Origin: Paraburkholderia tagetis
GTDB taxonomy: Bacteria > Pseudomonadota > Gammaproteobacteria > Burkholderiales > Burkholderiaceae
Reading direction: 5' to 3'
DNA: 64,000 bases
NCBI RefSeq assembly: GCF_022213065.1
Contig: NZ_JAKLJA010000001.1
Location: forward strand, 496,001-560,000
Of the stretch, positions 25,234 through 33,888 are shown piece by piece. The notes under the pieces were generated by a model that saw only the letters and a list, made by a program, of their open reading frames with translations, made no database searches and had not been told where the DNA came from. Position numbers and translations under genes: made by a program. Numbering within the stretch: the stretch's first letter is position 1; each line of letters begins with the position of its first letter.

Positions 25234-26478
25234 CTAAATCCGTGCGGTCGCGCCCGTCCACGCTGCGCGCCAGCGCCCCTTGACATACACCAGGCCGAGT
25301 CCGCCGGCGAGCGCGAGGCCCGCGAACAGCCAGAGGCCCTCGGCATAGGAGCCGGTCGCCTGCCTGATGGCGCCGAGGCTCGAGGCAAGCGCGAAACCGC
25401 CCACGCCGCCTGCCATGCCGATCAGGCCGGTCATCACGCCAATGTCCTTGCCGAAGCATTGCGGCACGAGCTGAAACACCGCGCCGTTACCGGCCCCAAG
25501 GCACAGCATCGCGACCAGAAACAGCGCAAGCGCGAGCGATGGCGTGCCGACGCCGTAACCGGCGATGCCGATCAACAACGCGACCACGCCATACACGCCG
25601 AGCAGCGAGCGCGTGCCGCCAACCCGGTCGGCCAGCACGCCGCCGATGGGGCGCATGGCGGAACCCGCGAACACGCAGGCGGCCGTAGCCCAGCCGGCCG
25701 TCTTCGGATCGAAGCCGAACTGGTCGTGGAAGTAGCCCGGCAGCGAGCTGGCAAAGCCTGCGAAACCGCCGAATGTGAGCGCGTAGAAGAACATGAACCA
25801 CCATGCGTCGCGGTTGCCGAGCATGCGCAGGTAGTCGCCAACGCGCTTGTGCTGTATGGCGCCGGGCGCGTCCTTCGCGCAGGCGGCGTAGAAGAGGAAG
25901 ACGGCCGCGAGCGGGATGCAGGCGAGGCCGAACACGGTCTGCCAGCCGAACACGGTCGCGAGGACCGGCGCGAACAGCGCGGCCATCACCGTCCCCGAAT
26001 TGCCGGCACCGGCGATGCCCATTGCCGTGCCCTGGTGGCGCGGCGGATACCAGCGCGAGGCCAGCGGCAGCGCGACCGCAAACGAGGCGCCCGCAACGCC
26101 GAGGAACACACCGAACACGAACGCCTGATGCAGACTGTGGATGCCGACCCGCCAGGTCACCAGCAGCGTGGCGATCACCACGGCCTGGCCGAGCAGACCG
26201 GTGCGGCGCGCGCCGATGCGATCGGCCAGCATGCCCATCGGCAGGCGGATGAGCGCGCCCGCGAGAATCGGCACGGCGACCATCATCGCGCGCTGCTGCG
26301 TGGTGAGCGCGAGCGTCGTCGCGACCTGGATCTGCAGGGGGCCGAGCAGATACCAGACCATGAAGCTGAAGTCGAAGTAGAAAAAGGCCGAGGCGAGCGT
26401 CGGGAGATGGCCACTCCGCCAGAAACTGCGGTCTACATCCATGAGGGGAAATCCATCGTCAGGCATGGCCGTTTTCAT
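25234..26478 (-). CDS. narK: Nitrate/nitrite transporter, NarK family (MFS)
   Basis: The protein has about twelve hydrophobic helices and the NarK-family features: an N-terminal GHLPTLASAFFYFDFSFMVW, the nitrate signature AGAGNSGTVMAALFAP, the MFS loop GMLADRIGARRTG and a second signature GMAGGVGGFALASSL. ATG at 26478 was chosen (414 residues); 26442 is a possible alternative and no ribosome site is strong. It imports nitrate for assimilation by the adjacent reductases. A long leader with a sigma-54 promoter, an ANTAR-type hairpin and a terminator controls it. A fragment of a second nirB start follows it. Confidence 0.92.
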   Translation of the reverse strand: MKTAMPDDGFPLMDVDRSFWRSGHLPTLASAFFYFDFSFMVWYLLGPLQIQVATTLALTTQQRAMMVAVPILAGALIRLPMGMLADRIGARRTGLLGQAVVIATLLVTWRVGIHSLHQAFVFGVFLGVAGASFAVALPLASRWYPPRHQGTAMGIAGAGNSGTVMAALFAPVLATVFGWQTVFGLACIPLAAVFLFYAACAKDAPGAIQHKRVGDYLRMLGNRDAWWFMFFYALTFGGFAGFASSLPGYFHDQFGFDPKTAGWATAACVFAGSAMRPIGGVLADRVGGTRSLLGVYGVVALLIGIAGYGVGTPSLALALFLVAMLCLGAGNGAVFQLVPQCFGKDIGVMTGLIGMAGGVGGFALASSLGAIRQATGSYAEGLWLFAGLALAGGLGLVYVKGRWRAAWTGATARI

Positions 26479-26524
26479 CGCAAACGGCTTGGCCGGCTGT
26501 CGAGCCACCGTTGCTCGACCCATT

Positions 26525-26568
26525 AAAAAACGACGTGCCCTCGCGCCGGTGCACGAGGGGACGTCGTT
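26525..26568 (-). terminator. Leader terminator (attenuator) before narK
   Basis: Read on the minus strand, a stem of 8 + 6 bp with one mismatch (arms ACGACGT.CCCTCG) and a 10-base loop is followed by six T. It lies between the sigma-54 promoter and the narK start codon, so transcription would stop unless antitermination occurs. Confidence 0.85.
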
Positions 26569-26622
26569 GTCCGTTAAGGGCCTGCGCGCCTTCGTCAGCC
26601 GCGCAAGCGGGTTGTGTTTCCT

Positions 26623-26646
26623 GCACCCGGCACCATTGCCGTGCGC
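26623..26646 (-). promoter_or_regulatory. Leader hairpin with AAUGGU hexaloop (ANTAR-type)
   Basis: The minus-strand transcript can form GCGC-A-CGGC/GCCG-G-GUGC closing the hexaloop AAUGGU. ANTAR antiterminators such as NasR and NasT recognise paired hairpins whose hexaloops have A at position 1 and G at position 4, as here. The second hairpin of the pair was not identified with certainty. The same loop occurs in the nirB leader. Confidence 0.6.
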
Positions 26647-26656
26647 CCCTAACATC

Positions 26657-26673
26657 AAGCAATATTCGCGCCA
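26657..26673 (-). promoter_or_regulatory. Sigma-54 promoter of narK
   Basis: The minus strand reads TGGCGCGAATATTGCTT, with the invariant GG and GC ten bases apart (consensus TGGCACG-N4-TTGC). Transcription would start about 12 bp downstream, just before the hexaloop hairpin. Confidence 0.8.
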
Positions 26674-26713
26674 ATGACGATAAATCGCTTATCGACAAGA
26701 GACCTCCCGGAAA

Positions 26714-26753
26714 TGCACCGCTGTAAATGCATTTGCCGCACCGAAACCGTGCA
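26714..26753. promoter_or_regulatory. Two NtrC-like binding sites
   Basis: CGCACCGAAACCGTGCA (26737-26753) differs from the NtrC consensus TGCACC-N5-GGTGCA at two positions with correct 17-bp length. TGCACCGCTGTAAATGCA (26714-26731) is a weaker match one base too long. Both lie 40-100 bp upstream of the sigma-54 promoter, a normal enhancer distance. Confidence 0.55.
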
Positions 26754-26770
26754 AAGTGGCTCGATGCCGA

Positions 26771-29464
26771 TTACAGCGCGGTACTGGGCACCCTTTCGTA
26801 AATGCGGCGGATTTCAGGCACACACGAACCGCATACGCTACCGCAGCCCAGCACCGACTTCAGCGCGGAGAGATCCGCTCCCGATGCGATCGCCTCCACA
26901 ATCTGTTTCTCGGTTATCAGCTTGCAGTTACAGACGACGCGCTCCCGCTGCACGCGCGGCCCTTCGACGAACACCGCGTGACGCGGTCCCTGCCAGGGTG
27001 CCGCCTCACGCAGTCGCGCAAGCATGCTGGCTGCGCCATTCGCATCGCCCGACAGCAGGTAGCCATCGATCAGCGTATCGCGCCACGCGACGCGCTTCTG
27101 GTGCCCCCGCCTGGCGTCGCGGTACTCCAGCAAATCCTGGTCGCGCGCGAGGCCCAGCGCATCGTGCACACGTTCGACCCAATCTGGCGGTGGTCCGATG
27201 TCAGCAGCGGTGATCACCAAAATTTCGCAACCATCGTCGGCAGTCTCGATGCGCAGCGACGCATAACGTCGCTCCGCCAGCAGTGGCTGCACCGCAGCCT
27301 GCATATTGAGCGCGTCGCCGCTACGCCGGGCGGCCGAGAATCGCCAGGGCAGATCAACAGCCTGTACCGATACCGCCGAATGCTTTAATTCGGGCTGCCT
27401 GGAATAAGGATCGACGGCTGGAATCGTCGTCTCGTTGATGCCGCCGCTGCCGAGGAACTGGGCGTTCCAGTGCATGGGCGCGAACACGGTGCCAGACGCA
27501 ACATCGTCGGACATCTGCACTGGCAGCACGAGCGCGCCACGCCGGCTCGCGATGCTCACAAGCGCGCCTTCGTGAATGCCTCGGCGCGCCGCATCAGCCC
27601 TGTTCATCGCGAGAGCGGGTTCCGGGGCATGCGCGAACAGCGCGCCCACGCGACCGGTACGGCTCATGCCGTGCCATTGATCGCGCAGACGCCCGGTGAC
27701 GAGCCGGAACGGATACGGCGCATCCACCGGCTCGGCCACGGGCCGATATGGCGTGACAGTAAAGCGTGCCCGGCCATCTTCGGTGGCGTACCGGCCGGTT
27801 TCAAAACGGCGCGCATCGCCATGCGTTGCGCCCGCAGCATAGGGCCATTGCTGCGGGCCATCGCGCTCGAGCTTCTCGTACGAGAGCCCGCCGATATCCA
27901 GATCGCGGCCAACCGTGAGTTGGCGATGCTCGTCGAAAATGGCTTCTGGCGTATCGAACGCAAACAGATTTTCATCGGCCTGCAAGCGCTGTGCGAGCCT
28001 GCGGGCAACTTCATTCGCGATCCACCAGTCCGGCCTCGCCTCGCCCGGCGCCTCGACCGCCGCTCGCACGCGAGAGATGCGCCGTTCCGAATTGGTGACC
28101 GTGCCGGTCTTCTCGCCCCAGCTCGAAGCGGGAAGCAAAACGTCTGCGTAAGGAACGGTATCGGTGTGGGTGAAGGCCTCCTGCACGACCACGAACTCGG
28201 CCTTGTCGAGTGCTTCCCGCACGCGCGCGATGTCGGGCATGGAGTGGACCGGGTTGGTACACGCAATCCAGACCGCCTTGACCTCGCCGCGCCGCACGGC
28301 ATCGAACAGCTCGACCGCAGGCAGGCCGGGACGCTCGGACAACCCGCTCACGCGCCACAATCCTTCGACTTCCTTACGATGTGCGGCGTTGGCGATGTCG
28401 CGGTGCGCCGCCAGCATCGTCGCCATGCCGCCCACCTCGCGGCCTCCCATCGCATTCGGCTGACCCGTCAACGAAAACGGACCCGCACCAGGCCGGCCAA
28501 TCTGTCCCGTGGCCAAATGCAGATTGATGAGCGCCAGGCTTTTCTCGGTGCCGTGGCTCGACTGGTTCAGACCCATGCAGTAAAGCGAGAGCGCAGCCGG
28601 ACTGGCCGCAAACCATTCGGCCGCACGCATCAAGTCCTGTTCTTCGATGCCGCAGATTTGCGCCGCCATACGGGGCGTGTACTCGCGCACGAGTGTCTTG
28701 AGCGCGTCGAACCCCGTCGTGTTCGCCTCGATATAGTCACGCTCGATCAGCCCTTCCCAGATGATGTGATGGAGCATGCCGTTGAACAACGCAACGTCGG
28801 TGCCGGGCTCTATCGCCAGATGCAAGTCGGCCATCGCGGCCATGTCGGTGCGGCGCGGATCGACCACGATCCAGCGCACGGAAGGATCGGACGCCTTCGC
28901 CTCCTCCAGCCGCCGAAACAACACCGGATGCGCATACGCCATATTGCTGCCGGCGAACAGCACCGTGCGGGCGATTTCCAGATCCTCGTAGCACGTGGGC
29001 GGACCGTCCGCACCAAAGGCCATCTTGTAGCTCGTCACCGCGCTCGACATGCACAACCGCGAGTTCGTGTCGATATTGTTGGTTCGGACAAGCCCTTTCG
29101 CCAGCTTGTTGAAGACGTAATAGTCCTCGGTCAGTAACTGACCGGAGATGTAGAAAGCCACTGCGTCCGGACCATGTTGTTCGATCACGTCGGCAAATCG
29201 CGAAGCGACGAAATCGAGCGCACTGGCCCAGTCGGTCTGTTCGCGCGTTGCGGTGCGTGTCCGGCGCATCTCCGGATGCAGCGCGCGGCCCGTTATGCTG
29301 CGCACGGTTAGCGGCAGCGTGCGCCCCTTCGTGCAAAGCCGCCCAAAGTTGGCAGGATGATCGGGGTCGCCTTCGATACCGGTAATGCGCCCCGCCTCGG
29401 CTTCGATCAGCACGCCGCAGCCCACGCCGCAATAGCAACAGGTGGAACGGGTCACTGTTTTCAT
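26771..29464 (-). CDS. nasA: Assimilatory nitrate reductase catalytic subunit (molybdopterin, with C-terminal [2Fe-2S] domain)
   Basis: The ATG at 29464 gives 897 residues. The N-terminus has cysteines for a [4Fe-4S] cluster (CCYCGVGC and later LCTKG), followed by the molybdopterin domains (NTNSRLCMSSAVTSYK, GQPNAMGGREVGGM, LVTGRLRDQWHGMSRTG). The C-terminal 60 residues form a BFD-like [2Fe-2S] domain (CNCKLITEKQI and GCGSVCGSCVPEI), as in Klebsiella-type assimilatory reductases. It reduces nitrate to nitrite in the cytoplasm. It follows nirD on the same strand with a gap of about 70 bp and is therefore probably the third gene of the nirB operon. Confidence 0.93.
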   Translation of the reverse strand: MKTVTRSTCCYCGVGCGVLIEAEAGRITGIEGDPDHPANFGRLCTKGRTLPLTVRSITGRALHPEMRRTRTATREQTDWASALDFVASRFADVIEQHGPDAVAFYISGQLLTEDYYVFNKLAKGLVRTNNIDTNSRLCMSSAVTSYKMAFGADGPPTCYEDLEIARTVLFAGSNMAYAHPVLFRRLEEAKASDPSVRWIVVDPRRTDMAAMADLHLAIEPGTDVALFNGMLHHIIWEGLIERDYIEANTTGFDALKTLVREYTPRMAAQICGIEEQDLMRAAEWFAASPAALSLYCMGLNQSSHGTEKSLALINLHLATGQIGRPGAGPFSLTGQPNAMGGREVGGMATMLAAHRDIANAAHRKEVEGLWRVSGLSERPGLPAVELFDAVRRGEVKAVWIACTNPVHSMPDIARVREALDKAEFVVVQEAFTHTDTVPYADVLLPASSWGEKTGTVTNSERRISRVRAAVEAPGEARPDWWIANEVARRLAQRLQADENLFAFDTPEAIFDEHRQLTVGRDLDIGGLSYEKLERDGPQQWPYAAGATHGDARRFETGRYATEDGRARFTVTPYRPVAEPVDAPYPFRLVTGRLRDQWHGMSRTGRVGALFAHAPEPALAMNRADAARRGIHEGALVSIASRRGALVLPVQMSDDVASGTVFAPMHWNAQFLGSGGINETTIPAVDPYSRQPELKHSAVSVQAVDLPWRFSAARRSGDALNMQAAVQPLLAERRYASLRIETADDGCEILVITAADIGPPPDWVERVHDALGLARDQDLLEYRDARRGHQKRVAWRDTLIDGYLLSGDANGAASMLARLREAAPWQGPRHAVFVEGPRVQRERVVCNCKLITEKQIVEAIASGADLSALKSVLGCGSVCGSCVPEIRRIYERVPSTAL

Positions 29465-29533
29465 GGGACGGCTCTCGTCAAGCGCAGGGTCATACTGAAT
29501 ACGGCAACGCGAAAATGCGGACATGCGGTGGGT

Positions 29534-29860
29534 TCAGTCAAGGGCGATAAACACCGCGCCGCCATCGAGCTTGATCGGGAAGCTTTGCGTGCAGCCATTG
29601 TCGGGGGCACACGCATGCCCCGTATCGAGCGCAATATTCCAGCCATGCAGCGGACAGGTGACGGTATTGCCATGCACGATGCCCTGCGAGAGTGCACCGG
29701 CTTTGTGCGGACATCGGTCGAGCAGCGCGAAAACCTGGTCCTGCGCGCCGCGAAAAAGCGCAACGTTGCCGAGCGCGCGTTCAAGTACGCGGCTGCCCAG
29801 ACGCGGGATTTCCTCGACCTCGCACACGCGCGTCCAGTTGTCGGTAAGGGGCACATTCAT
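29534..29860 (-). CDS. nirD: Nitrite reductase small subunit (Rieske-type)
   Basis: The ATG at 29860 gives 108 residues, the usual NirD size. It has a Rieske-like fold with CPHKAG and CPLHGW, which provide the Cys-X-His and Cys-X-X-His ligands of a [2Fe-2S] cluster. It partners NirB in reducing nitrite to ammonium with NADH. It lies 14 bp after the nirB stop, so the two are one transcription unit. The upstream extension of the frame overlaps nirB and is not used. Confidence 0.93.
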   Translation of the reverse strand: MNVPLTDNWTRVCEVEEIPRLGSRVLERALGNVALFRGAQDQVFALLDRCPHKAGALSQGIVHGNTVTCPLHGWNIALDTGHACAPDNGCTQSFPIKLDGGAVFIALD

Positions 29861-29874
29861 GTCCGGTCCTCGGC

Positions 29875-32307
29875 TCAGGCAATGGATTTGATGGGGATAT
29901 ATTCGCGCTGCTGGACGCCGCCGATGCGGGCCTCCCACGGATCGGGCAATCCCTCGAGCGCGTACAGCAGACGTTCATAAAGCGCCCGACGTCCGGCTGC
30001 ATCCTCAACCACGCGGCGCTTCACGTATTCCAGACCGACGCGCTCCAGGTAGTGCACCGTGCGGTCGAGGTAATGTGCCTCCTCGCGATAGAGTTGCAGA
30101 AATGCGCCGGTGTACTCCTTCACCTCCTCCGCCGTTTTCACCTTGACGAGGAATTGCGCGACCTCGGTCTTGATGCCTCCATTGCCGCCAACGTAGAGCT
30201 CCCATCCGCTCTCCACTGCGATCACGCCAACGTCCTTGATGCCCGCCTCCGCACAATTGCGCGGACAACCGGATACGGCAAGCTTGACCTTATGGGGGGA
30301 CCACATGTTGGCCAGCATGGTTTCAAGGTCGATGCCCATCTGTGTGCTGTTCTGCGTGCCGAATCGGCAGAACTCGCTGCCTACGCACGTCTTCACGGTT
30401 CGGATCGATTTGCCATACGCATGCCCCGATTTCATCCCGAGGTCCTTCCATACGTTCACGAGGTCTTCCTTCTTGACGCCAAGCAGGTCAATACGCTGAC
30501 CGCCCGTCACCTTGACCATCGGAATATCGTACTTCTCCGCGACATCAGCGATACGGCGCAGCTCGGCCGGCGTCGTGACGCCACCCTTCATCTGCGGCAC
30601 GACGGAGAACGTGTTGTCCTTCTGGATGTTCGCGTGTACACGCTCGTTGACGAAACGGCTCTGCGGATCGTCAACGGCATCGCGCGGCCAGGTCGAAACC
30701 AGGTAATAGTTGACCGCCGGGCGGCAGGTCGCGCAGCCGTTCGGTGTGCGCCATTCGAGGAAGGCATAGACCGCCTCGTGAGTGAGCAGCTTGTGCTCAC
30801 GGATCGCTCGGCGCACCTCGTCATGGCTTCGGTCAGTGCAGCTACACAAAGCCTTCGTGGTGGAAGGCTGCTGGAAATCCGTGCCGACCGTGCTCATCAG
30901 GATCTGCTCGCACAGCCCCGCGCAGGAACCGCATGAACTCGCGGCCTTGGTATGCTTTTTAACGTCGTCGAGTGTAAACAGACCTTTTTCCGTGATGGCC
31001 TTGACGATCGCGCCTTTGCTCACACCATTGCAGCCGCACACTTCGTCTGTGTCCGCCATCGACGCGGCCCGGTTGTGCCCGGCCACGCCCACATCGCCAA
31101 CGCTGGTCTCACCGAACATGATGTGGTCGCGCAGTTCGCCAAGCTTGCGGCCTTCGCGCAGCAGCTTGAAGTACCATGCGCCGTCGGCGGTGTCCCCATA
31201 GAGGCAAGCGCCCACGAGCTGGTCATCCCTGATCACGAGCTTCTTGTATACGCCACCCGCTGGATCGGACAGCACGATCTCCTCCGTGCCTTCGCCACCG
31301 AGGAAATCGCCGGCGGAAAAGAGGTCGATGCCCGTCACCTTGAGCTTGGTCGAGAGCACTGAACCCTTGTATGTGCCAATGCCCATGAGCGCGAGGTGAT
31401 TCGCGCAAACCTTGGCTTGCTCGAACAGTGGAGCAACCAGTCCGTAAGCGACGCCACGGTGGCTCACACACTCGCCCACCGCATAGATGCGCGGATCGTA
31501 GGTTTGCAGCGTGTCGTTGACGATGATGCCGCGGTTGCAATGCAGGCCAGCACGCTCGGCAAGCGTCGAATTCGGGCGGATGCCAACGGCCATCACTACG
31601 AGGTCTGCCAGAATCTCGCTACCGTCATTGAAGCGCACGCCCGCAACTTCTCCGAGATCATTGCCAACAATTTCCGTGGTTGCTGCCGACAGCAGAAACT
31701 TGAGCCCTCGATCCTCGAGCGATTTCTGCAGCAACGTTCCCGCTGTTGCATCCAGTTGCCGTTCCAGCAACGTCTCGGCCAGATGCACGACCGTCACTTC
31801 CATCCCGCGCAGCTTGAGGCCATTGGCCGCTTCGAGCCCGAGCAGACCACCCCCGATAACAACCGCATGACGCTTCACCTTTGCGGCGTCGATCATCGCC
31901 TCGGTATCGTAGATGTCGCGATAGGTAATGACGCCTTTCAGGTCCTTGCCGGGAACGGGCAGAATAAAAGGCGAAGAGCCGGTCGCAATCAGAAGCCGGT
32001 CGTAGGGTGCTTGCGTGCCGTCGGAAGCAACCACGGTGCGGCCGCTGCGATCGATCCTCTCGATCGTCTTGCCGAGGTGCAGGTGCAGGCCGTTTTCCTC
32101 ATACCATGACAGCGGATTGAGCACGATGTCGTTGAAGCTCTGCTCTCCTGCAAGCACCGGCGAAAGCAGGATGCGGTTGTAGTTCGGATGCGGCTCAGCA
32201 CCGAACACGGTGATGTCATAGAGATCAGGCGATAGCGCGAGCAACTCTTCGATCGTGCGAATACCGGCCATGCCGTTGCCGATCACGACGAGACGAGGCT
32301 TGTTCAT
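29875..32307 (-). CDS. nirB: Assimilatory nitrite reductase large subunit, NADH-dependent
   Basis: This 810-residue protein has the NirB layout. FAD and NADH domains (LVVIGNGMAGIRTIEEL and HAVVIGGGLLGLEAANGL) are followed by BFD-like iron-sulphur domains with CGCNGVSKGAI and CGSCAGLC. The sirohaem and [4Fe-4S] domain has CVGSEFCRFG and SGCPRNCAEAG. It reduces nitrite to ammonium by six electrons in the cytosol. The start at 32307 is fixed by conservation and by the decayed duplicate at 25131-25205. Its leader carries a sigma-54 promoter and a hexaloop hairpin. Confidence 0.95.
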   Translation of the reverse strand: MNKPRLVVIGNGMAGIRTIEELLALSPDLYDITVFGAEPHPNYNRILLSPVLAGEQSFNDIVLNPLSWYEENGLHLHLGKTIERIDRSGRTVVASDGTQAPYDRLLIATGSSPFILPVPGKDLKGVITYRDIYDTEAMIDAAKVKRHAVVIGGGLLGLEAANGLKLRGMEVTVVHLAETLLERQLDATAGTLLQKSLEDRGLKFLLSAATTEIVGNDLGEVAGVRFNDGSEILADLVVMAVGIRPNSTLAERAGLHCNRGIIVNDTLQTYDPRIYAVGECVSHRGVAYGLVAPLFEQAKVCANHLALMGIGTYKGSVLSTKLKVTGIDLFSAGDFLGGEGTEEIVLSDPAGGVYKKLVIRDDQLVGACLYGDTADGAWYFKLLREGRKLGELRDHIMFGETSVGDVGVAGHNRAASMADTDEVCGCNGVSKGAIVKAITEKGLFTLDDVKKHTKAASSCGSCAGLCEQILMSTVGTDFQQPSTTKALCSCTDRSHDEVRRAIREHKLLTHEAVYAFLEWRTPNGCATCRPAVNYYLVSTWPRDAVDDPQSRFVNERVHANIQKDNTFSVVPQMKGGVTTPAELRRIADVAEKYDIPMVKVTGGQRIDLLGVKKEDLVNVWKDLGMKSGHAYGKSIRTVKTCVGSEFCRFGTQNSTQMGIDLETMLANMWSPHKVKLAVSGCPRNCAEAGIKDVGVIAVESGWELYVGGNGGIKTEVAQFLVKVKTAEEVKEYTGAFLQLYREEAHYLDRTVHYLERVGLEYVKRRVVEDAAGRRALYERLLYALEGLPDPWEARIGGVQQREYIPIKSIA

Positions 32308-32439
32308 GGTGAGGATCCTTACGTGCGCGACCTGAACGACAACGGCGTCAGCCGGTGCGAAAGCGCAAGGGGGGCGCCGCTATCCGGGTGACCGATTGCG
32401 CTACCGGGGAGGTGACGCAGTTATTTTGCCGTTCGTGAT

Positions 32440-32457
32440 CTCGGCACCATTGCCGAG
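32440..32457 (-). promoter_or_regulatory. nirB leader hairpin with AAUGGU hexaloop
   Basis: Six base pairs CTCGGC/GCCGAG close the same AAUGGU hexaloop as in the narK leader, at a similar distance after the predicted start site. A further GUG/CAC pairing is possible across a two-base bulge. No intrinsic terminator is visible between it and the nirB start. Confidence 0.55.
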
Positions 32458-32470
32458 CACCGTGTACGTT

Positions 32471-32487
32471 AAGCAACACCTATGCCA
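32471..32487 (-). promoter_or_regulatory. Sigma-54 promoter of nirB
   Basis: The minus strand reads TGGCATAGGTGTTGCTT, with GG and GC spaced ten bases apart as required for sigma-54 recognition. Confidence 0.75.
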
Positions 32488-32551
32488 TAGACGTGCAGGC
32501 CGCTATCCGTGGAGGATCATTGAAAAGCTCTTACCAACTTGAACGCATTTT

Positions 32552-32568
32552 TGCACCGCAGCAGTGCC
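32552..32568. promoter_or_regulatory. NtrC-like site upstream of nirB
   Basis: TGCACCGCAGCAGTGCC matches the NtrC consensus TGCACC-N5-GGTGCA with two mismatches, about 65 bp upstream of the sigma-54 promoter. The rest of 32569-32710 shows no further feature. Confidence 0.45.
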
Positions 32569-32710
32569 CGCCCAGGCGGCAGGCGCACTCTTTTAGCGCA
32601 GTCTCTTTTGCACAAACGAAGTGGGGTCACCATGAATCCCAGGACGCGGTCGATTTGAGCATGTGAGTGTTTCGTCACACCATTCGTCCCGCGCACGGCA
32701 ACCGGGAACC

Positions 32711-33160
32711 TTACCCGCGGTCGTCGCAGTCGATTTTTTCAACTACGGCCAACCCGGCCCAGTGATGGGGCGAACTGGCCGGCGCATTACCGGTCGCTTG
32801 CCCGCGTGCGACTGCTGCAAAATCCGGTGTACTGGAACGCGTTCCCACCTTGGCGCTCCACGCGACAGGCATTTGCCGACGCCGGGTGAAAATGACTGCA
32901 AACGTGAGCAAACACATGAGCGTGTTGCCACCGTTCATCCAGAACATCCGATCTGGAATGCCATGATTCTGTTCAAGCAGCATCAGGGCGAACGTGGCGT
33001 TGCTCAGTGCCCAGCCCCCCCACGTCAGCAAGCTGTGACTGCGTACGTCAGCATCCTTTTTCAGCAGCATGACGATGGCCGGCACGTAGGTCAGCAGTCG
33101 CGCCGAGTTCCAGAACAGGAACATTGCCGTCAGCGACTGGACGTAGGTTTCATGAAGCAT
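32711..33160 (-). CDS. Small membrane protein with PQ-loop-like helices
   Basis: The ATG at 33160 with AGGA upstream gives 149 residues. There are three hydrophobic helices (SLTAMFLFWNSARLLTYVPA, LLTWGGWALSNATFALMLL and GGNTLMCLLTFAVIF), followed by a hydrophilic tail of about 50 residues. The spacing of Tyr-Val-Pro and the Trp-rich second helix resemble one half of a PQ-loop/SWEET-like protein, but this is a resemblance only. It is preceded on the same strand by a small anchored protein gene and a broken LuxR gene. Function unknown. Confidence 0.65.
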   Translation of the reverse strand: MLHETYVQSLTAMFLFWNSARLLTYVPAIVMLLKKDADVRSHSLLTWGGWALSNATFALMLLEQNHGIPDRMFWMNGGNTLMCLLTFAVIFTRRRQMPVAWSAKVGTRSSTPDFAAVARGQATGNAPASSPHHWAGLAVVEKIDCDDRG

Positions 33161-33249
33161 GATGAGTCCTGTTACCGTCCAACCGGGGAGGTTCGACGAT
33201 ACGGCATGCTGCGCAGGCTGATGCAGAAGGTGCATGCACGCTCGGTGCA

Positions 33250-33711
33250 TCAAATGGGTCGATCGTCGATAACGAACCATCGGGCCGTGCGAGCCGCTCG
33301 GCCAGGCACGGCAATTTGCGTGGGCAGGCTGCCGATCACGCTCTTCACCTGGGCGCCAAACGCGTCACCTTTCGCCGACGCAAGCGAGACGGTTTTCAGG
33401 CCGCACTGCGCCGCCGTGTTCAAGCGCGAGTGAACGATGGTGAGCCACCCGTCCGTCATGGCGTAGCCGTGGTCGCGAGCTTCGATGCACGTCCGATAGT
33501 TCGAAGCGACAAACTTCCCCGCGTCACCCGAGGCCGCCACCACCGCCCACGCCTGCTCGTAACTGCCGCCAGCCCGTCCCGCTGCTTCCCCCTCCATCTG
33601 CTGCGTTTGCAGCCCATAGGCCACAGCGACGCCAGCAATGGCAACGAGTCCAGCGAGATGCATGGGATGATGCTTCGCTGCCTGGAGGCCCGCTTTCGGT
33701 ATAGAAATCAT
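33250..33711 (-). CDS. Membrane-anchored hypothetical protein
   Basis: The ATG at 33711 has AAGGGG upstream and gives 153 residues. One hydrophobic segment (MHLAGLVAIAGVAVAYGL, about residues 17-34) follows a short basic start, so the rest is probably periplasmic. The body includes AQCGLKTVSLASAKGDAFGA with one cysteine and no motif I recognise. It lies between the frameshifted LuxR gene and the PQ-loop-like gene and may belong to the same unit. Confidence 0.6.
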   Translation of the reverse strand: MISIPKAGLQAAKHHPMHLAGLVAIAGVAVAYGLQTQQMEGEAAGRAGGSYEQAWAVVAASGDAGKFVASNYRTCIEARDHGYAMTDGWLTIVHSRLNTAAQCGLKTVSLASAKGDAFGAQVKSVIGSLPTQIAVPGRAARTARWFVIDDRPI

Positions 33712-33888
33712 GACATGATCCCCTTCGTTCGACGACAAGCTCTGGTCCCCGCATCTGTAGTTGTTATGGTCACCCTGCAATACAATTGCCGCCTCGATCT
33801 TCTACGGGATCGTAGATGATTCGCTGACGCCGGAACATAACCTGAACAGGTGAGCGCGTGCTTGCAACGCCGCAGCGCCTGCCGTTCG

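Noticed and set aside
32663..33433. 256-codon plus-strand frame
   Set aside because: Antisense to the two small membrane-protein genes, which have ribosome sites and hydrophobic helices.
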